Of a stretch of 52,399 nucleotides of DNA, positions 35,381-41,913 are shown in pieces. The stretch is taken from positions 1-52,399 of the forward strand of contig CAMLWN010000003.1 of the NCBI GenBank assembly GCA_946490195.1, read 5' to 3'. Below the pieces are notes generated by a model. The model worked only from the letters and a program-made list of their open reading frames with translations. It made no database searches and had not been told where the DNA came from. Each line of letters begins with the position of its first letter. Positions within the stretch are counted from its first letter, which is position 1. The DNA comes from an uncultured Mycoplasmatota bacterium (GTDB lineage Bacteria > Bacillota_I > Bacilli_A > RF39 > UBA660). The translations under genes were made by a program, and so were the position numbers.

Positions 35381-35421
35381 ACAAAAATTACATACTATGA
35401 CGTAGCCCGTGTAATTTTTGT
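35381..35421. other. Candidate rolling-circle replication origin (nick-loop hairpin)
   Basis: A perfect 12-bp inverted repeat ACAAAAATTACA (35381-35392) / TGTAATTTTTGT (35410-35421) presents a 17-nt loop TACTATGACGTAGCCCG. The loop contains TACTATGAC, one base from TACTACGAC, the nick sequence of pMV158-type origins, which is also shown in a hairpin loop. TAC/GTA may pair inside the loop. It lies in a gene-free gap one small gene upstream of rep. If the phage strand is the minus strand, the nick could instead fall in the complementary sequence; this cannot be decided here. Confidence 0.6.
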
Positions 35422-35468
35422 CTTAAAAACGACAAATTTTAGTAAACATAATGCATATAAAACGTAAA

Positions 35469-35666
35469 TTAAATTGATTGAATAAAGGCAAGTAATGAAT
35501 TATAACAATCAATTGTTACTTCAATTTGATAATCATCAGTAAAATAGATTCTTACAAAATCTCCAAGAATGTCAAAATAAACAATATGAGAAACATTAAT
35601 CAATAAAGGATAAAAATAATCTTCTTTATCATAAAAATCATTTTCATTAATCATAAAAAATTTCAT
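35469..35666 (-). CDS. Small hypothetical prophage protein, 65 aa
   Basis: An acidic 65-aa soluble protein (MKFFMINENDFYDKEDYFYP...) without a membrane segment. I do not recognise it. Its place between the structured intergenic region and the candidate origin, and its small size with a beta-rich pattern (HIVYFDILGDFVRIYFTDD), would fit a regulator or single-strand-binding protein as found near rep in filamentous phages, but no motif proves it. AAAGGAG lies before ATG 35666. Confidence 0.55.
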   Translation of the reverse strand: MKFFMINENDFYDKEDYFYPLLINVSHIVYFDILGDFVRIYFTDDYQIEVTIDCYNSLLAFIQSI

Positions 35667-35993
35667 AGTAAAACTCCTTTCTAGTTTTTTTGTATTAACA
35701 AAATACCTTTTATGCAGGGAAACCTATGGTTTCCCTCTAAACCTTTCCTATAACTTATTTATCGCTAGAAATTCTATAGCATATAAATAGTGATAATTTT
35801 ATAGTCTATCTATAGTACACATTTCGAGAAAGAAGGAGAATTTTTCTTACGAAAAATTCATGATAAGGAAAAGCCCCCCTTACATCTAATTAAATCTACC
35901 ATAGAACGTTTTTAATTATAATGTATATGATTATACTATAGCTCTATTAAAGAGACGCTACGGCTCCGCCTTGCTGTAATTTCCAGCATATTT
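35667..35993. other. 327-nt gene-free prophage region rich in hairpins
   Basis: No gene is seen. Structures are AGGGAAACC / GGTTTCCCT (35716-35736, 3-nt loop), GAATTTTTC / GAAAAATTC (35838-35859, 4-nt loop), a C-rich run GCCCCCCTT near 35873, GCTG/CAGC near 35973 and short AGAG/CTCT pairings near 35945. In filamentous phages the large intergenic region holds the packaging signal, the complementary-strand origin and a strong terminator; this is the best candidate here. Confidence 0.5.
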
Positions 35994-36269
35994 TTAATCT
36001 AAATCAATTAAAGGTATTTTGTTGAGACACCAGATAATAAAATGATAAATATGCTCGAAATTGAGCACGATAACCAAAAGAGGTACCAAGGTTTTAATAG
36101 TATCTATATCGACAAAAAAACCTAATAAACCTAAATTATCAAAAATCAAATCCACAAAACTATTTAAATCAGCTAATAAAGTAATTTCTATTTGAGGAAT
36201 ATCTGGAATAATAGCAAAAATCAAAGCTATCAAAGAATAAACAACTTCTAAAAAAATTTCTAAAATCAT
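35994..36269 (-). CDS. Prophage membrane protein, minor coat gpVI-like by position
   Basis: A 91-aa very hydrophobic protein with an N-terminal helix (ILEIFLEVVYSLIALIFAIIPDI), a middle hydrophobic stretch (IFDNLGLLGFFVDI) and a third (LVPLLVIVLNFEHIYHFIIWCL). It directly follows the adsorption-protein gene, overlapping its stop by 4 nt (ATGA). In filamentous phages the gene after the adsorption protein usually encodes gpVI, the minor coat protein that holds pIII in the virion tip. The call is by position and topology; there is no sequence signature. Confidence 0.6.
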   Translation of the reverse strand: MILEIFLEVVYSLIALIFAIIPDIPQIEITLLADLNSFVDLIFDNLGLLGFFVDIDTIKTLVPLLVIVLNFEHIYHFIIWCLNKIPLIDLD

Positions 36270-38062
36270 AATCTTCGTCTCCTTGTAATTCGTCTATTAC
36301 TAACAGAACTAGAAGTATGTAGATTGCCACGCTCGTCAGTAGTGGAATTATCAGAAATAATCTCGGTATCGTAAGTGACTACAGAACCACCGAAAACTTC
36401 ATTAAATTTATTCCAGCACGTGTTCATAAACATCAAAAGCAAAATTGCATTTAATCCCATTATATAAATATCATGAGCATTCTTAATTGTAGGATTTTCT
36501 AACAAAGTAGCTAAATCATAAGAACCAGCATTAATAATATTCTGATTAAAATTAGGTACAGCAATATTCCCCCATGAAATTACATATGAACCAGTATCCT
36601 CAAGTGCGACAAATCGTTCTAAAAAGTTTAAAGTCCACGTAAATGGATAAGCAAGAAAACCCATTTGATTATTAATTAAATTATTCATTCGAGAGAGCCA
36701 TGACTCTAAAGACTCTTGACTAGGCAAAAATATACGTGCAGTCGCTTTCAAAAAATCCATAAACCAAATATTGAATTTCATTTGCCAATATTCAAAAGCA
36801 TCATTAGAAAAATCAGTTAAATTATCCCAAAAATCCGTAAAAAAGCCAACAATTGACTCCCAAAATCCTTTTTCTTCTTCGTATGGCGTTAATACATTAA
36901 TGTATTTACTTACTGTAGTTGAAAGATTACCATTGGCATCCTCAACTTTCATATAAACGTAATGATTACCAAAACCAACATTTACAAAAGTATAATTAGG
37001 ATTAGTAGTGGTATACCATTGACCATCATCAAGACGATAATAATACTTTACAATGTCAGACTCAACGCCATAGCTAGAGCTAGCATCAACAAAAATTGAT
37101 GCATTTTCTTCAGATGTACCAGTTTGCTTTAAAACGAAACTCGCAGTAGGCAAAGGACTATCAGTCACTGTAAATGTTGTTTGAGTCATACTACCTTGCG
37201 AGCCGTCACGATAAACCGCGTTTACATAAACCGTATAAGTTCCATTTGATAAATTTTCATAAGTATAGGTAGTTGAGGTAGAATAATTTTCTGTCGCATC
37301 TACAGTTGGTAGATAATAATAATATCCAACTACATCACTATCGGAACCACTAACGGTTATCGTAGCAGTGCTACCACTAACAGAACTAGAAAGTGTTAAA
37401 AACGGGTGGTCTAAACACTCATAATAAACATTTTCCTCAATAGAAATAGAATAATTAATAATTGTATAATGACCTGTTTCAGTAGTGAGTTCCTTAAATG
37501 GTTCACTATAAGTATGAAAATGAAGTCTATTATAATTTTGATTAATATATGGACATGTAACGGTTATATTACTTGTAGTATCAGCAACAGCAGTACATTT
37601 ATAAGTCTCGTCATGGTCATTGTTGTTAGATATCCAAAACTCCACATCTTCCCAATAATTATAAGCGTTAAAATTAGAGTCGATTTTTTCGCCTTGTTCA
37701 TCTATTTTAAACGCCTTTAATCGAAAAGTAATCGTTGCTTGATTATCTCCACAAGTAAAAGTATTATCATCTAAATAAAGCCGAATATTAAAACGATTAG
37801 GTGCAACATAATAATTATCTAAAGCATTAGTAAAAACACCAAATTTATCACTATAATAAGACGGACTAATTACATTACCGACAGAAGTAGAGGAACTATA
37901 CTGACTTTCCAACATATGCCAGTTAGTAAACTGATTTTCCTGTTCATTATTATTAATATAATAAAATGAAACATTTTCCATTGTTGTATTCAAAGCATTA
38001 GCGGTCAATGAGCCGACAAACAAAAGACCAATTAAAAATATAAAGAAAAGGATTTTTTTCAT
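36266..38062 (-). CDS. Prophage minor coat/adsorption protein (pIII-like) with Ig-like domains
   Basis: A 598-aa exported protein. Signal peptide MKKILFFIFLIGLLFVGSLTA, then an N-terminal domain with paired Cys (residues 30-215). Two Ig/PKD-like domains follow (about 216-300 and 305-392; GNHYVYMKVEDANGNLS at the end of the second). A Trp-rich amphipathic region (FWESIVGFFTDFWDNL) comes next, then a C-terminal membrane helix (IYIMGLNAILLLMFM) and a basic tail. This is the pIII layout: exposed binding domains and a membrane anchor. The second Ig domain resembles one in the host giant surface protein. Genes for small membrane proteins flank it. It probably recognises the host receptor. Confidence 0.68.
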   Translation of the reverse strand: MKKILFFIFLIGLLFVGSLTANALNTTMENVSFYYINNNEQENQFTNWHMLESQYSSSTSVGNVISPSYYSDKFGVFTNALDNYYVAPNRFNIRLYLDDNTFTCGDNQATITFRLKAFKIDEQGEKIDSNFNAYNYWEDVEFWISNNNDHDETYKCTAVADTTSNITVTCPYINQNYNRLHFHTYSEPFKELTTETGHYTIINYSISIEENVYYECLDHPFLTLSSSVSGSTATITVSGSDSDVVGYYYYLPTVDATENYSTSTTYTYENLSNGTYTVYVNAVYRDGSQGSMTQTTFTVTDSPLPTASFVLKQTGTSEENASIFVDASSSYGVESDIVKYYYRLDDGQWYTTTNPNYTFVNVGFGNHYVYMKVEDANGNLSTTVSKYINVLTPYEEEKGFWESIVGFFTDFWDNLTDFSNDAFEYWQMKFNIWFMDFLKATARIFLPSQESLESWLSRMNNLINNQMGFLAYPFTWTLNFLERFVALEDTGSYVISWGNIAVPNFNQNIINAGSYDLATLLENPTIKNAHDIYIMGLNAILLLMFMNTCWNKFNEVFGGSVVTYDTEIISDNSTTDERGNLHTSSSVSNRRITRRRRL

Positions 38063-38064
38063 TT

Positions 38065-38547
38065 TTACCGTCTCCTTTTAAACATTAAAACGAAAAATAT
38101 TAAAATAATTGAACAAGTGACCAGCAAAAAATATGGTTGATAATCCACAGTTTCAGATGTTGACTGTTGAGGCGGTAAAACTTCATAACCTAACATTTCA
38201 AAAAAATTAGTTTCATAAACATTAGTAGTTGGGTTACAAGTAGACAATGAAGAACTTCTATCATTAGTAGTATATAAACCGGTTATATCATTTTTAGTTA
38301 ATTTAAAAGAAAAATCAACTTTAGAAAAAATAACCTCATCAAAGTTTAACGAATAGTGCTGATAACCTTTAGTCATATCAAATTCTTTTTTTAAACAAAC
38401 TTGATAATCTTTACCAGTCCAATATATAAGATAATAACTATAATACTCTTCATTTTTTGAAAATTCATAGGCATCAAAATATTTTAAATTCATATAATTT
38501 TTAACATAATCCACTACATAATCAGGTACAAGATATTCACTATTCAT
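38065..38547 (-). CDS. Prophage membrane-anchored protein, 160 aa
   Basis: A Tyr-rich, mostly extracytoplasmic domain (EEYYSYYLIYWTGKDYQVCL) is followed near the C-terminus by one membrane helix (YFLLVTCSIILIFFVLMF) and a stop-transfer tail KRRR. No signal peptide is visible, so topology may be set by the tail anchor. It is directly upstream of the pIII-like gene (2 nt apart). Possible roles are a minor structural protein or an assembly partner; not recognised. Confidence 0.6.
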   Translation of the reverse strand: MNSEYLVPDYVVDYVKNYMNLKYFDAYEFSKNEEYYSYYLIYWTGKDYQVCLKKEFDMTKGYQHYSLNFDEVIFSKVDFSFKLTKNDITGLYTTNDRSSSLSTCNPTTNVYETNFFEMLGYEVLPPQQSTSETVDYQPYFLLVTCSIILIFFVLMFKRRR

Positions 38548-38552
38548 ATCAA

Positions 38553-38702
38553 TTAATCAAGTCGAATACGACGACGTCCACCGACAAAATCTAGAAACAT
38601 ATTCATTATTCTAGAGCATATTTCAAATAACACATAAATAGGTGCCATGAACATCATCAAATTGGCTAATAAATCAATAATAATTTGATAATTCACTTCC
38701 AT
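38553..38702 (-). CDS. Tiny prophage membrane protein ending in RRRIRLD
   Basis: A 49-aa protein starting at ATG 38702 (MEVNYQIIIDLL) with one hydrophobic helix (LLANLMMFMAPIYVLFEIC) and a basic end GGRRRIRLD. The acidic start, helix and basic RIRL end mirror the major coat protein (GRIRL), so it may be a minor coat protein. It overlaps the 3' end of the Zot-like gene by 29 nt, typical of dense phage coding. Longer in-frame starts exist but lie deeper inside the Zot-like gene. Confidence 0.6.
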   Translation of the reverse strand: MEVNYQIIIDLLANLMMFMAPIYVLFEICSRIMNMFLDFVGGRRRIRLD

Positions 38703-39411
38703 ATATATCGACTTCCTTTCTACTAACTTTAATATTTTTATTTTCAATAACTTTATAAGTGTCATAGCGATTAAATGAAGCAGGATTTTTAAAATAACGA
38801 TAAACCTTTTTTACGTCTCCCACGATATTCGTACCTGTTGACTCTTGAGAATTTATACTATTTCTGTCAATTAATGAATTTTTTTGCATAAAACCGAAGA
38901 ATTTTTTTTCGCAGAATATGACAACGTCGAATTGTTCGCGGAGTGGCTTCGCCATTCGCCCGAACACTTGCGACGTACAGACTATATGTTTACGTTGCTT
39001 GCGTTGTTGAGAAATTTGAGCCATTACAGAAATATCAATATTTTTACTCCCAAGAGAATTAAAATACAACTGTATTTCGTCAATTAAGAAAATCACGCCA
39101 TATTGTCCATTACTATATTTTTTTAAGTCGTCAGCTCCCTCAAAAAGAAAAACTCTTTCGTTATCAAAAGGATAATCAGTCAACTCAATATTTGTAACAA
39201 TTTTACACCTTGGATAAATTTTAGCTAAATTATAAACATAGTTAACAGCCGACAAAGTTTTTCCCGAACCTTGAGGACCACAAAAAACTATTAATCCGTC
39301 GGGGCGAAAGTAATAAGGATTTTTTTTGCGAAAATCTCTAGAAAACTTTATTTGCTTAAAAATGTTAAAAATATGACTTTCTTCTTTTAAAGCAAAATTA
39401 CTGGCTGCCAT
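38674..39411 (-). CDS. zot: Zot/gpI-type filamentous phage assembly ATPase
   Basis: This P-loop ATPase extrudes filamentous phage through the membrane. Walker A is FCGPQGSGKT at about residues 43-52, followed by IVTNIELTDYPF (about 71-82). Walker B is VIFLIDEIQLYFNS at about 105-118, and QQRKQRKHIVCTSQVFGRMAKPLREQ (145-170, quoted only in part as key residues Q-R-K-H) forms the Zot sensor region. At 245 aa it lacks the C-terminal membrane helix and outer domain of Gram-negative gpI/Zot. This is the hallmark gene for inoviruses. It overlaps small genes at both ends. Confidence 0.88.
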   Translation of the reverse strand: MAASNFALKEESHIFNIFKQIKFSRDFRKKNPYYFRPDGLIVFCGPQGSGKTLSAVNYVYNLAKIYPRCKIVTNIELTDYPFDNERVFLFEGADDLKKYSNGQYGVIFLIDEIQLYFNSLGSKNIDISVMAQISQQRKQRKHIVCTSQVFGRMAKPLREQFDVVIFCEKKFFGFMQKNSLIDRNSINSQESTGTNIVGDVKKVYRYFKNPASFNRYDTYKVIENKNIKVSRKEVDIYGSELSNYY

Positions 39412-39514
39412 TTTTTTTCAATCCTTTAATAAAACTAAAGGCTTTACCAATAACAACGTTTAAACCTTTAAAAACTAAATAAAAAATTACTAACGAAAAT
39501 AACTGTTCAGCCAT
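39398..39514 (-). CDS. Tiny prophage membrane protein, 38 aa
   Basis: Start ATG 39514: MAEQLFSLVIFYLVFKGLNV, then VIGKAFSFIKGLKKNGSQ. One hydrophobic helix and a basic tail, the size and charge pattern of gpVII/gpIX minor coat proteins. It overlaps the preceding 51-aa gene by 8 nt and the Zot-like gene by 14 nt. Too short for ordinary gene calling; supported by tight overlap and phage context. Confidence 0.5.
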   Translation of the reverse strand: MAEQLFSLVIFYLVFKGLNVVIGKAFSFIKGLKKNGSQ

Positions 39515-39662
39515 TTAAATCCCTCTTTTCTTCCATTTTTTCCCTTAATTGCTTTAATAATTGTTTTCTAACTCCCTTAGGATAACTATTAAACTCTTTC
39601 AACAAAATATATAAATTATTTAAATCTTGATAACTTAACTTATCTAATTCGTCAATTTTCAT
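39507..39662 (-). CDS. Tiny prophage protein, 51 aa
   Basis: Start ATG 39662 after GGGAGTTAAAA: MKIDELDKLSYQDLNNLYIL, then a basic helical part KGVRKQLLKQLREKMEEKR. It is soluble and highly charged, likely a helical hairpin. It lies between the major coat gene and the 38-aa membrane protein, overlapping the latter by 8 nt. No family recognised; an assembly or regulatory role is possible. Confidence 0.5.
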   Translation of the reverse strand: MKIDELDKLSYQDLNNLYILLKEFNSYPKGVRKQLLKQLREKMEEKRDLNG

Positions 39663-39679
39663 TTTTAACTCCCTCTAAA

Positions 39680-39741
39680 AAAATAAAGAGGGTAACCTAA
39701 CACGGAACCCCCTTAAGCTAGATTATAACTACTATAATCTA
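39680..39741 (-). terminator. Structured end of the major coat gene
   Basis: TAGATTATA (39719-39727) / TATAATCTA (39733-39741) is a perfect 9-bp inverted repeat over the coat stop codon. Next on the minus strand come a GGGT/ACCC pairing and a run of T (about 39680). Such signals after gene VIII limit read-through in filamentous phages. Confidence 0.5.
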
Positions 39742-39926
39742 ATACGACCAGCAGCAACTGCTGACGTGAACGCACGAATACACTTTCTAACACCTAACCA
39801 CATTAGGAAAAATCCCATTCCTACACCAACTACAGACGCTAAAACGGTTAAAACCTCTGCAGTAGTAATAGAACCGGTTAAGGCTTCAATGAACGCGCTG
39901 AAATCAACTACATTTGTTGGTTCCAT
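39732..39926 (-). CDS. Prophage major coat protein (pVIII-like)
   Basis: A 64-aa protein with an acidic, exposed start (MEPTNVVDFSAFIEALTGS), one glycine/alanine-rich membrane helix (VLTVLASVVGVGMGFFLMWLGV, about 25-46) and a basic DNA-facing end (RKCIRAFTSAVAAGRIRL). This is the classic layout of the filamentous phage coat, of which thousands of copies cover the DNA. There is no cleavable signal peptide, unlike M13 pVIII, so insertion would be direct. The ribosome site is a G5 tract 12 nt upstream. Two hairpins lie just before the gene. Its position before Zot fits gene order. Confidence 0.8.
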   Translation of the reverse strand: MEPTNVVDFSAFIEALTGSITTAEVLTVLASVVGVGMGFFLMWLGVRKCIRAFTSAVAAGRIRL

Positions 39927-39967
39927 AAAAACGTTACCCCCTTTTTATTCCTGTAATTGTTTTGTCA

Positions 39968-40057
39968 GATAAGAAGTGACTTATCGTGAATAAAGGGATT
40001 TATGTACCCCCGAGAGTTCGGAGTGTCTGGCACAACCACAGAAAAGCCAGAAACTCT
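39968..40057. other. Hairpin cluster upstream of the coat gene
   Basis: GATAAG / CTTATC (39968-39985, 6-nt loop) and a two-part stem AGAGTT (40013-40018) / AACTCT (40052-40057) enclosing CTGGC (40027-40031) / GCCAG (40046-40050). The region has no gene and precedes the major coat gene. Candidate packaging signal, leader structure or attenuator of the phage transcript. Confidence 0.5.
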
Positions 40058-40061
40058 AGTT

Positions 40062-40214
40062 TTAATGTTTAGACTCTAACAAAACTTCTAAGATGCGAAT
40101 ATCCGAAAAATTTGCATGAACTTCGAGCTTTCTATCGCCAATTGTTAAAAGTAAAACTTTATATGGATTTCCAGACTTGGAAATCTTTTCAATTAATTCT
40201 GCTTTAACTTGCAT
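40062..40214 (-). CDS. Tiny prophage protein, 50 aa
   Basis: Start ATG 40214 after AGGAGTGTATTAAA: MQVKAELIEKISKSGNPYKV, then LLLTIGDRKLEVHANFSDIR and ILEVLLESKH. It is soluble with a beta-rich pattern of small OB-like or single-strand-binding proteins, but no family is certain. It directly follows the 82-aa gene and shares its operon. Short ORFs here agree with phage gene V/X-type genes. Confidence 0.55.
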   Translation of the reverse strand: MQVKAELIEKISKSGNPYKVLLLTIGDRKLEVHANFSDIRILEVLLESKH

Positions 40215-40215
40215 T

Positions 40216-40464
40216 TTAATACACTCCTTTCATATATAAAAAAAGAGTAGCACACAAAAAAAGAGGTTTTGCCAATTCCTCTTTAAAATAATAAATTAAA
40301 TAATAAGTATTATTATATTGATATCTAATAAAATCACGTTTCAAAACTTGAAACTGTCTTAAAACATATCTTTTTCTTAATTCAGTAAACTTAACTAATT
40401 CTTCAATATTATCACAATAAGCGATTATATTATCATTTAAATCGTATACGATATAATATTCCAA
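40216..40464 (-). CDS. Small hypothetical prophage protein, 82 aa
   Basis: The first gene of the minus-strand phage operon, next to the right attachment core. It is Tyr-rich (MEYYIVYDLNDNIIAYCDNI at the start), basic in the middle, and hydrophobic at the end (PLFLCATLFLYMKGVY). The start is TTG 40464 with AAAGGA 6-8 nt upstream. No family recognised. As the operon leader near the attachment site it may be an early regulator or excision factor (inference only). Confidence 0.5.
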   Translation of the reverse strand: MEYYIVYDLNDNIIAYCDNIEELVKFTELRKRYVLRQFQVLKRDFIRYQYNNTYYLIYYFKEELAKPLFLCATLFLYMKGVY

Positions 40465-40490
40465 AAATAATCCTTTCTAGATTATTTTAT

Positions 40491-40518
40491 ATGGGTTCAA
40501 ATCCCGTACGGGTCACCA
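40491..40518 (+). repeat. Right attachment core (28-bp direct repeat)
   Basis: An exact copy of the tRNA-Glu 3' end (32711-32738). There is no tRNA body upstream, so it is only a fragment and marks the right prophage boundary. Confidence 0.8.
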
Positions 40519-40531
40519 ATTAAAAAATAAT

Positions 40532-40549
40532 CCCCAGAAATGGGGTTTT
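40532..40549 (+). terminator. Short terminator between the att fragment and tRNA-Lys
   Basis: CCCC (40532-40535), loop AGAAAT, GGGG (40542-40545) and TTTT. It is absent from the left junction, where tRNA-Glu and tRNA-Lys are only 3 nt apart. Confidence 0.6.
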
Positions 40550-40556
40550 AAAATAT

Positions 40557-40632
40557 GTCTCCATAGCTCAGTTGGTAGAGCAACTGACTCTTAATCAGTG
40601 GGTCCAGAGTTCGAGCCTCTGTGGGGACACCA
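40557..40632 (+). tRNA. tRNA-Lys (anticodon CTT), copy 2
   Basis: 76 nt, the same as the copy at 32742-32817 except for one T-loop base (G here). Encoded CCA. It is followed by a strong terminator. The nearest upstream sequence has no clear promoter, so its expression may depend on the prophage state. Confidence 0.93.
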
Positions 40633-40643
40633 TTGAAGTATAT

Positions 40644-40679
40644 AACAAACCCTTTGTTTATAAGGGTTTGTTTTATTTT
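40644..40679 (+). terminator. Strong terminator after tRNA-Lys
   Basis: An 11-bp stem AACAAACCCTT (40644-40654) / AAGGGTTTGTT (40662-40672) followed by T-rich sequence; it ends the tRNA cluster. Confidence 0.85.
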
Positions 40680-40699
40680 TAAAATGATTGAAGGCAGAT

Positions 40700-41875
40700 T
40701 TATGAAATTTGTTTTAAAACAGATTGATAAGATTCTTTATGTAAATAACTTTGATCTAAAATTTCGGTATTTTCTAGATAAGAAAATTTAAAATGCAAAA
40801 TTTTTTTAACAGATTCATCAATTCTTTCCTCACTAATATTTTCCTTGATAACTTGAATGGCTTTTTCTGGGTGACTTGGCATCAATAGAAGGTCAACACC
40901 AGCCTCAACAGCCATTATATAAATATCTTCTTCAGTATAATTATTGGTTAAAGCTTGCATATTTAAAGCATCTGTAATAACAAGCCCTTGATAATTAAGT
41001 TTGTTTTTTAAAATATCAGTAATAATAGTTTTAGACAGACTTGCCGGGGTAGTATCATTTGTTATATTTGGAAATGCAATGTGACCAATCATGATAATTT
41101 TTGCATGATTAGCTATAGCTTCTTTAAAAGGAACAAGTTCAAAATCTTCTAACTCATCTAAATTTTTATAGATAATAGGGAGCGATGTGTGAGAATCGGT
41201 ATTAGTATCCCCATGTCCTGGAAAGTGTTTATATGTTGCAATAACATTTGTTTCTTCAATTCCTTTAGCAAAATTTGTACACATTGAAGAAACGAGAGTA
41301 GGAGAACTACCAAAGCTCCTATCTCCTATTCCTGTATTTTCTTCGCTTGTTACAATATCACATACAGGGGCATACACTACATTAATACCTAATGTTTTCA
41401 CTTGATTTGCCAGAATTTTTCCAGTTTCAAATGCTAAAAACGGATTGTTAGTTTTTCCAATATCATTCATACTTGGTATATAAGTAGGGGAAACATCTTT
41501 TAAAAGTTGCAATCTTTGAACTCGACCACCTTCTTGGTCTACAGAAACAATTAATGGAAATAAACTTAAATTTTTAACATCTTCTATATATTTCTTCGTT
41601 TCTTGAAAAGTAGTGATGTTTTCTTTATTTAAAATAATACCTCCGGGTTTAATTTTATTAAAAAGAGCAATGACTTCTTCATCTACTTTGGAATGTGTCT
41701 CATATAGAATAAGCATTTGTCCAATCTTTTCTTCAATTGTCATAGTTGAAAGAGCTTGTAAAACCTTTTCATCTATAGGGTTTATATTTTTCTCTGTAAA
41801 TTGAATTCGAAGAGAAAATAACAAAAATACCAAAACCAAACAAAGCAAAAAAATCATTTTTTTCATATTCTTCAT
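40700..41875 (-). CDS. nagZ: Beta-N-acetylhexosaminidase (GH3, NagZ-like), exported
   Basis: A glycoside hydrolase family 3 enzyme that removes N-acetylglucosamine from wall fragments. It begins with a hydrophobic anchor (MIFLLCLVLVFLLFSLRI), so it is membrane-bound or secreted, unlike the cytoplasmic Gram-negative NagZ. Signature segments are SVDQEGGRVQRL, the catalytic His-Asp loop YKHFPGHGDTNTDSH and the nucleophile LVITDALNMQAL (Asp). At 391 aa it is a single-domain type. ATG 41875 and ATG 41866 are both possible starts. Its 3' end faces the tRNA terminator. It probably takes part in wall recycling. Confidence 0.9.
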   Translation of the reverse strand: MKNMKKMIFLLCLVLVFLLFSLRIQFTEKNINPIDEKVLQALSTMTIEEKIGQMLILYETHSKVDEEVIALFNKIKPGGIILNKENITTFQETKKYIEDVKNLSLFPLIVSVDQEGGRVQRLQLLKDVSPTYIPSMNDIGKTNNPFLAFETGKILANQVKTLGINVVYAPVCDIVTSEENTGIGDRSFGSSPTLVSSMCTNFAKGIEETNVIATYKHFPGHGDTNTDSHTSLPIIYKNLDELEDFELVPFKEAIANHAKIIMIGHIAFPNITNDTTPASLSKTIITDILKNKLNYQGLVITDALNMQALTNNYTEEDIYIMAVEAGVDLLLMPSHPEKAIQVIKENISEERIDESVKKILHFKFSYLENTEILDQSYLHKESYQSVLKQIS

Positions 41876-41913
41876 CTCTACAAATAGTATAACAAAAAAA
41901 TACTGGAAAATAC

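Larger units (their letters stand above)
32711..40518. mobile_element. Integrated filamentous (inovirus-type) prophage, about 7.8 kb
   Basis: A compact element between 28-bp repeats of the tRNA-Glu 3' end. Rightward are an XRE repressor and a tiny membrane protein. All else is minus strand: integrase at the left edge, and a separate block of two small genes, the 64-aa major coat protein, two tiny ORFs, a Zot/gpI ATPase, a tiny membrane protein, a 160-aa and a 598-aa membrane-anchored surface protein, a 91-aa membrane protein, and after a structured gap two small ORFs and the HUH Rep. There are no capsid, terminase, holin or lysin genes, as expected for phages that are secreted without lysis. 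All main modules look intact. Confidence 0.85.

Noticed and set aside
36771-39087. Plus-strand ORFs inside the phage structural genes
   Set aside because: They are shadows of the adsorption and Zot-like genes, with no ribosome sites, and would run against the phage operon.
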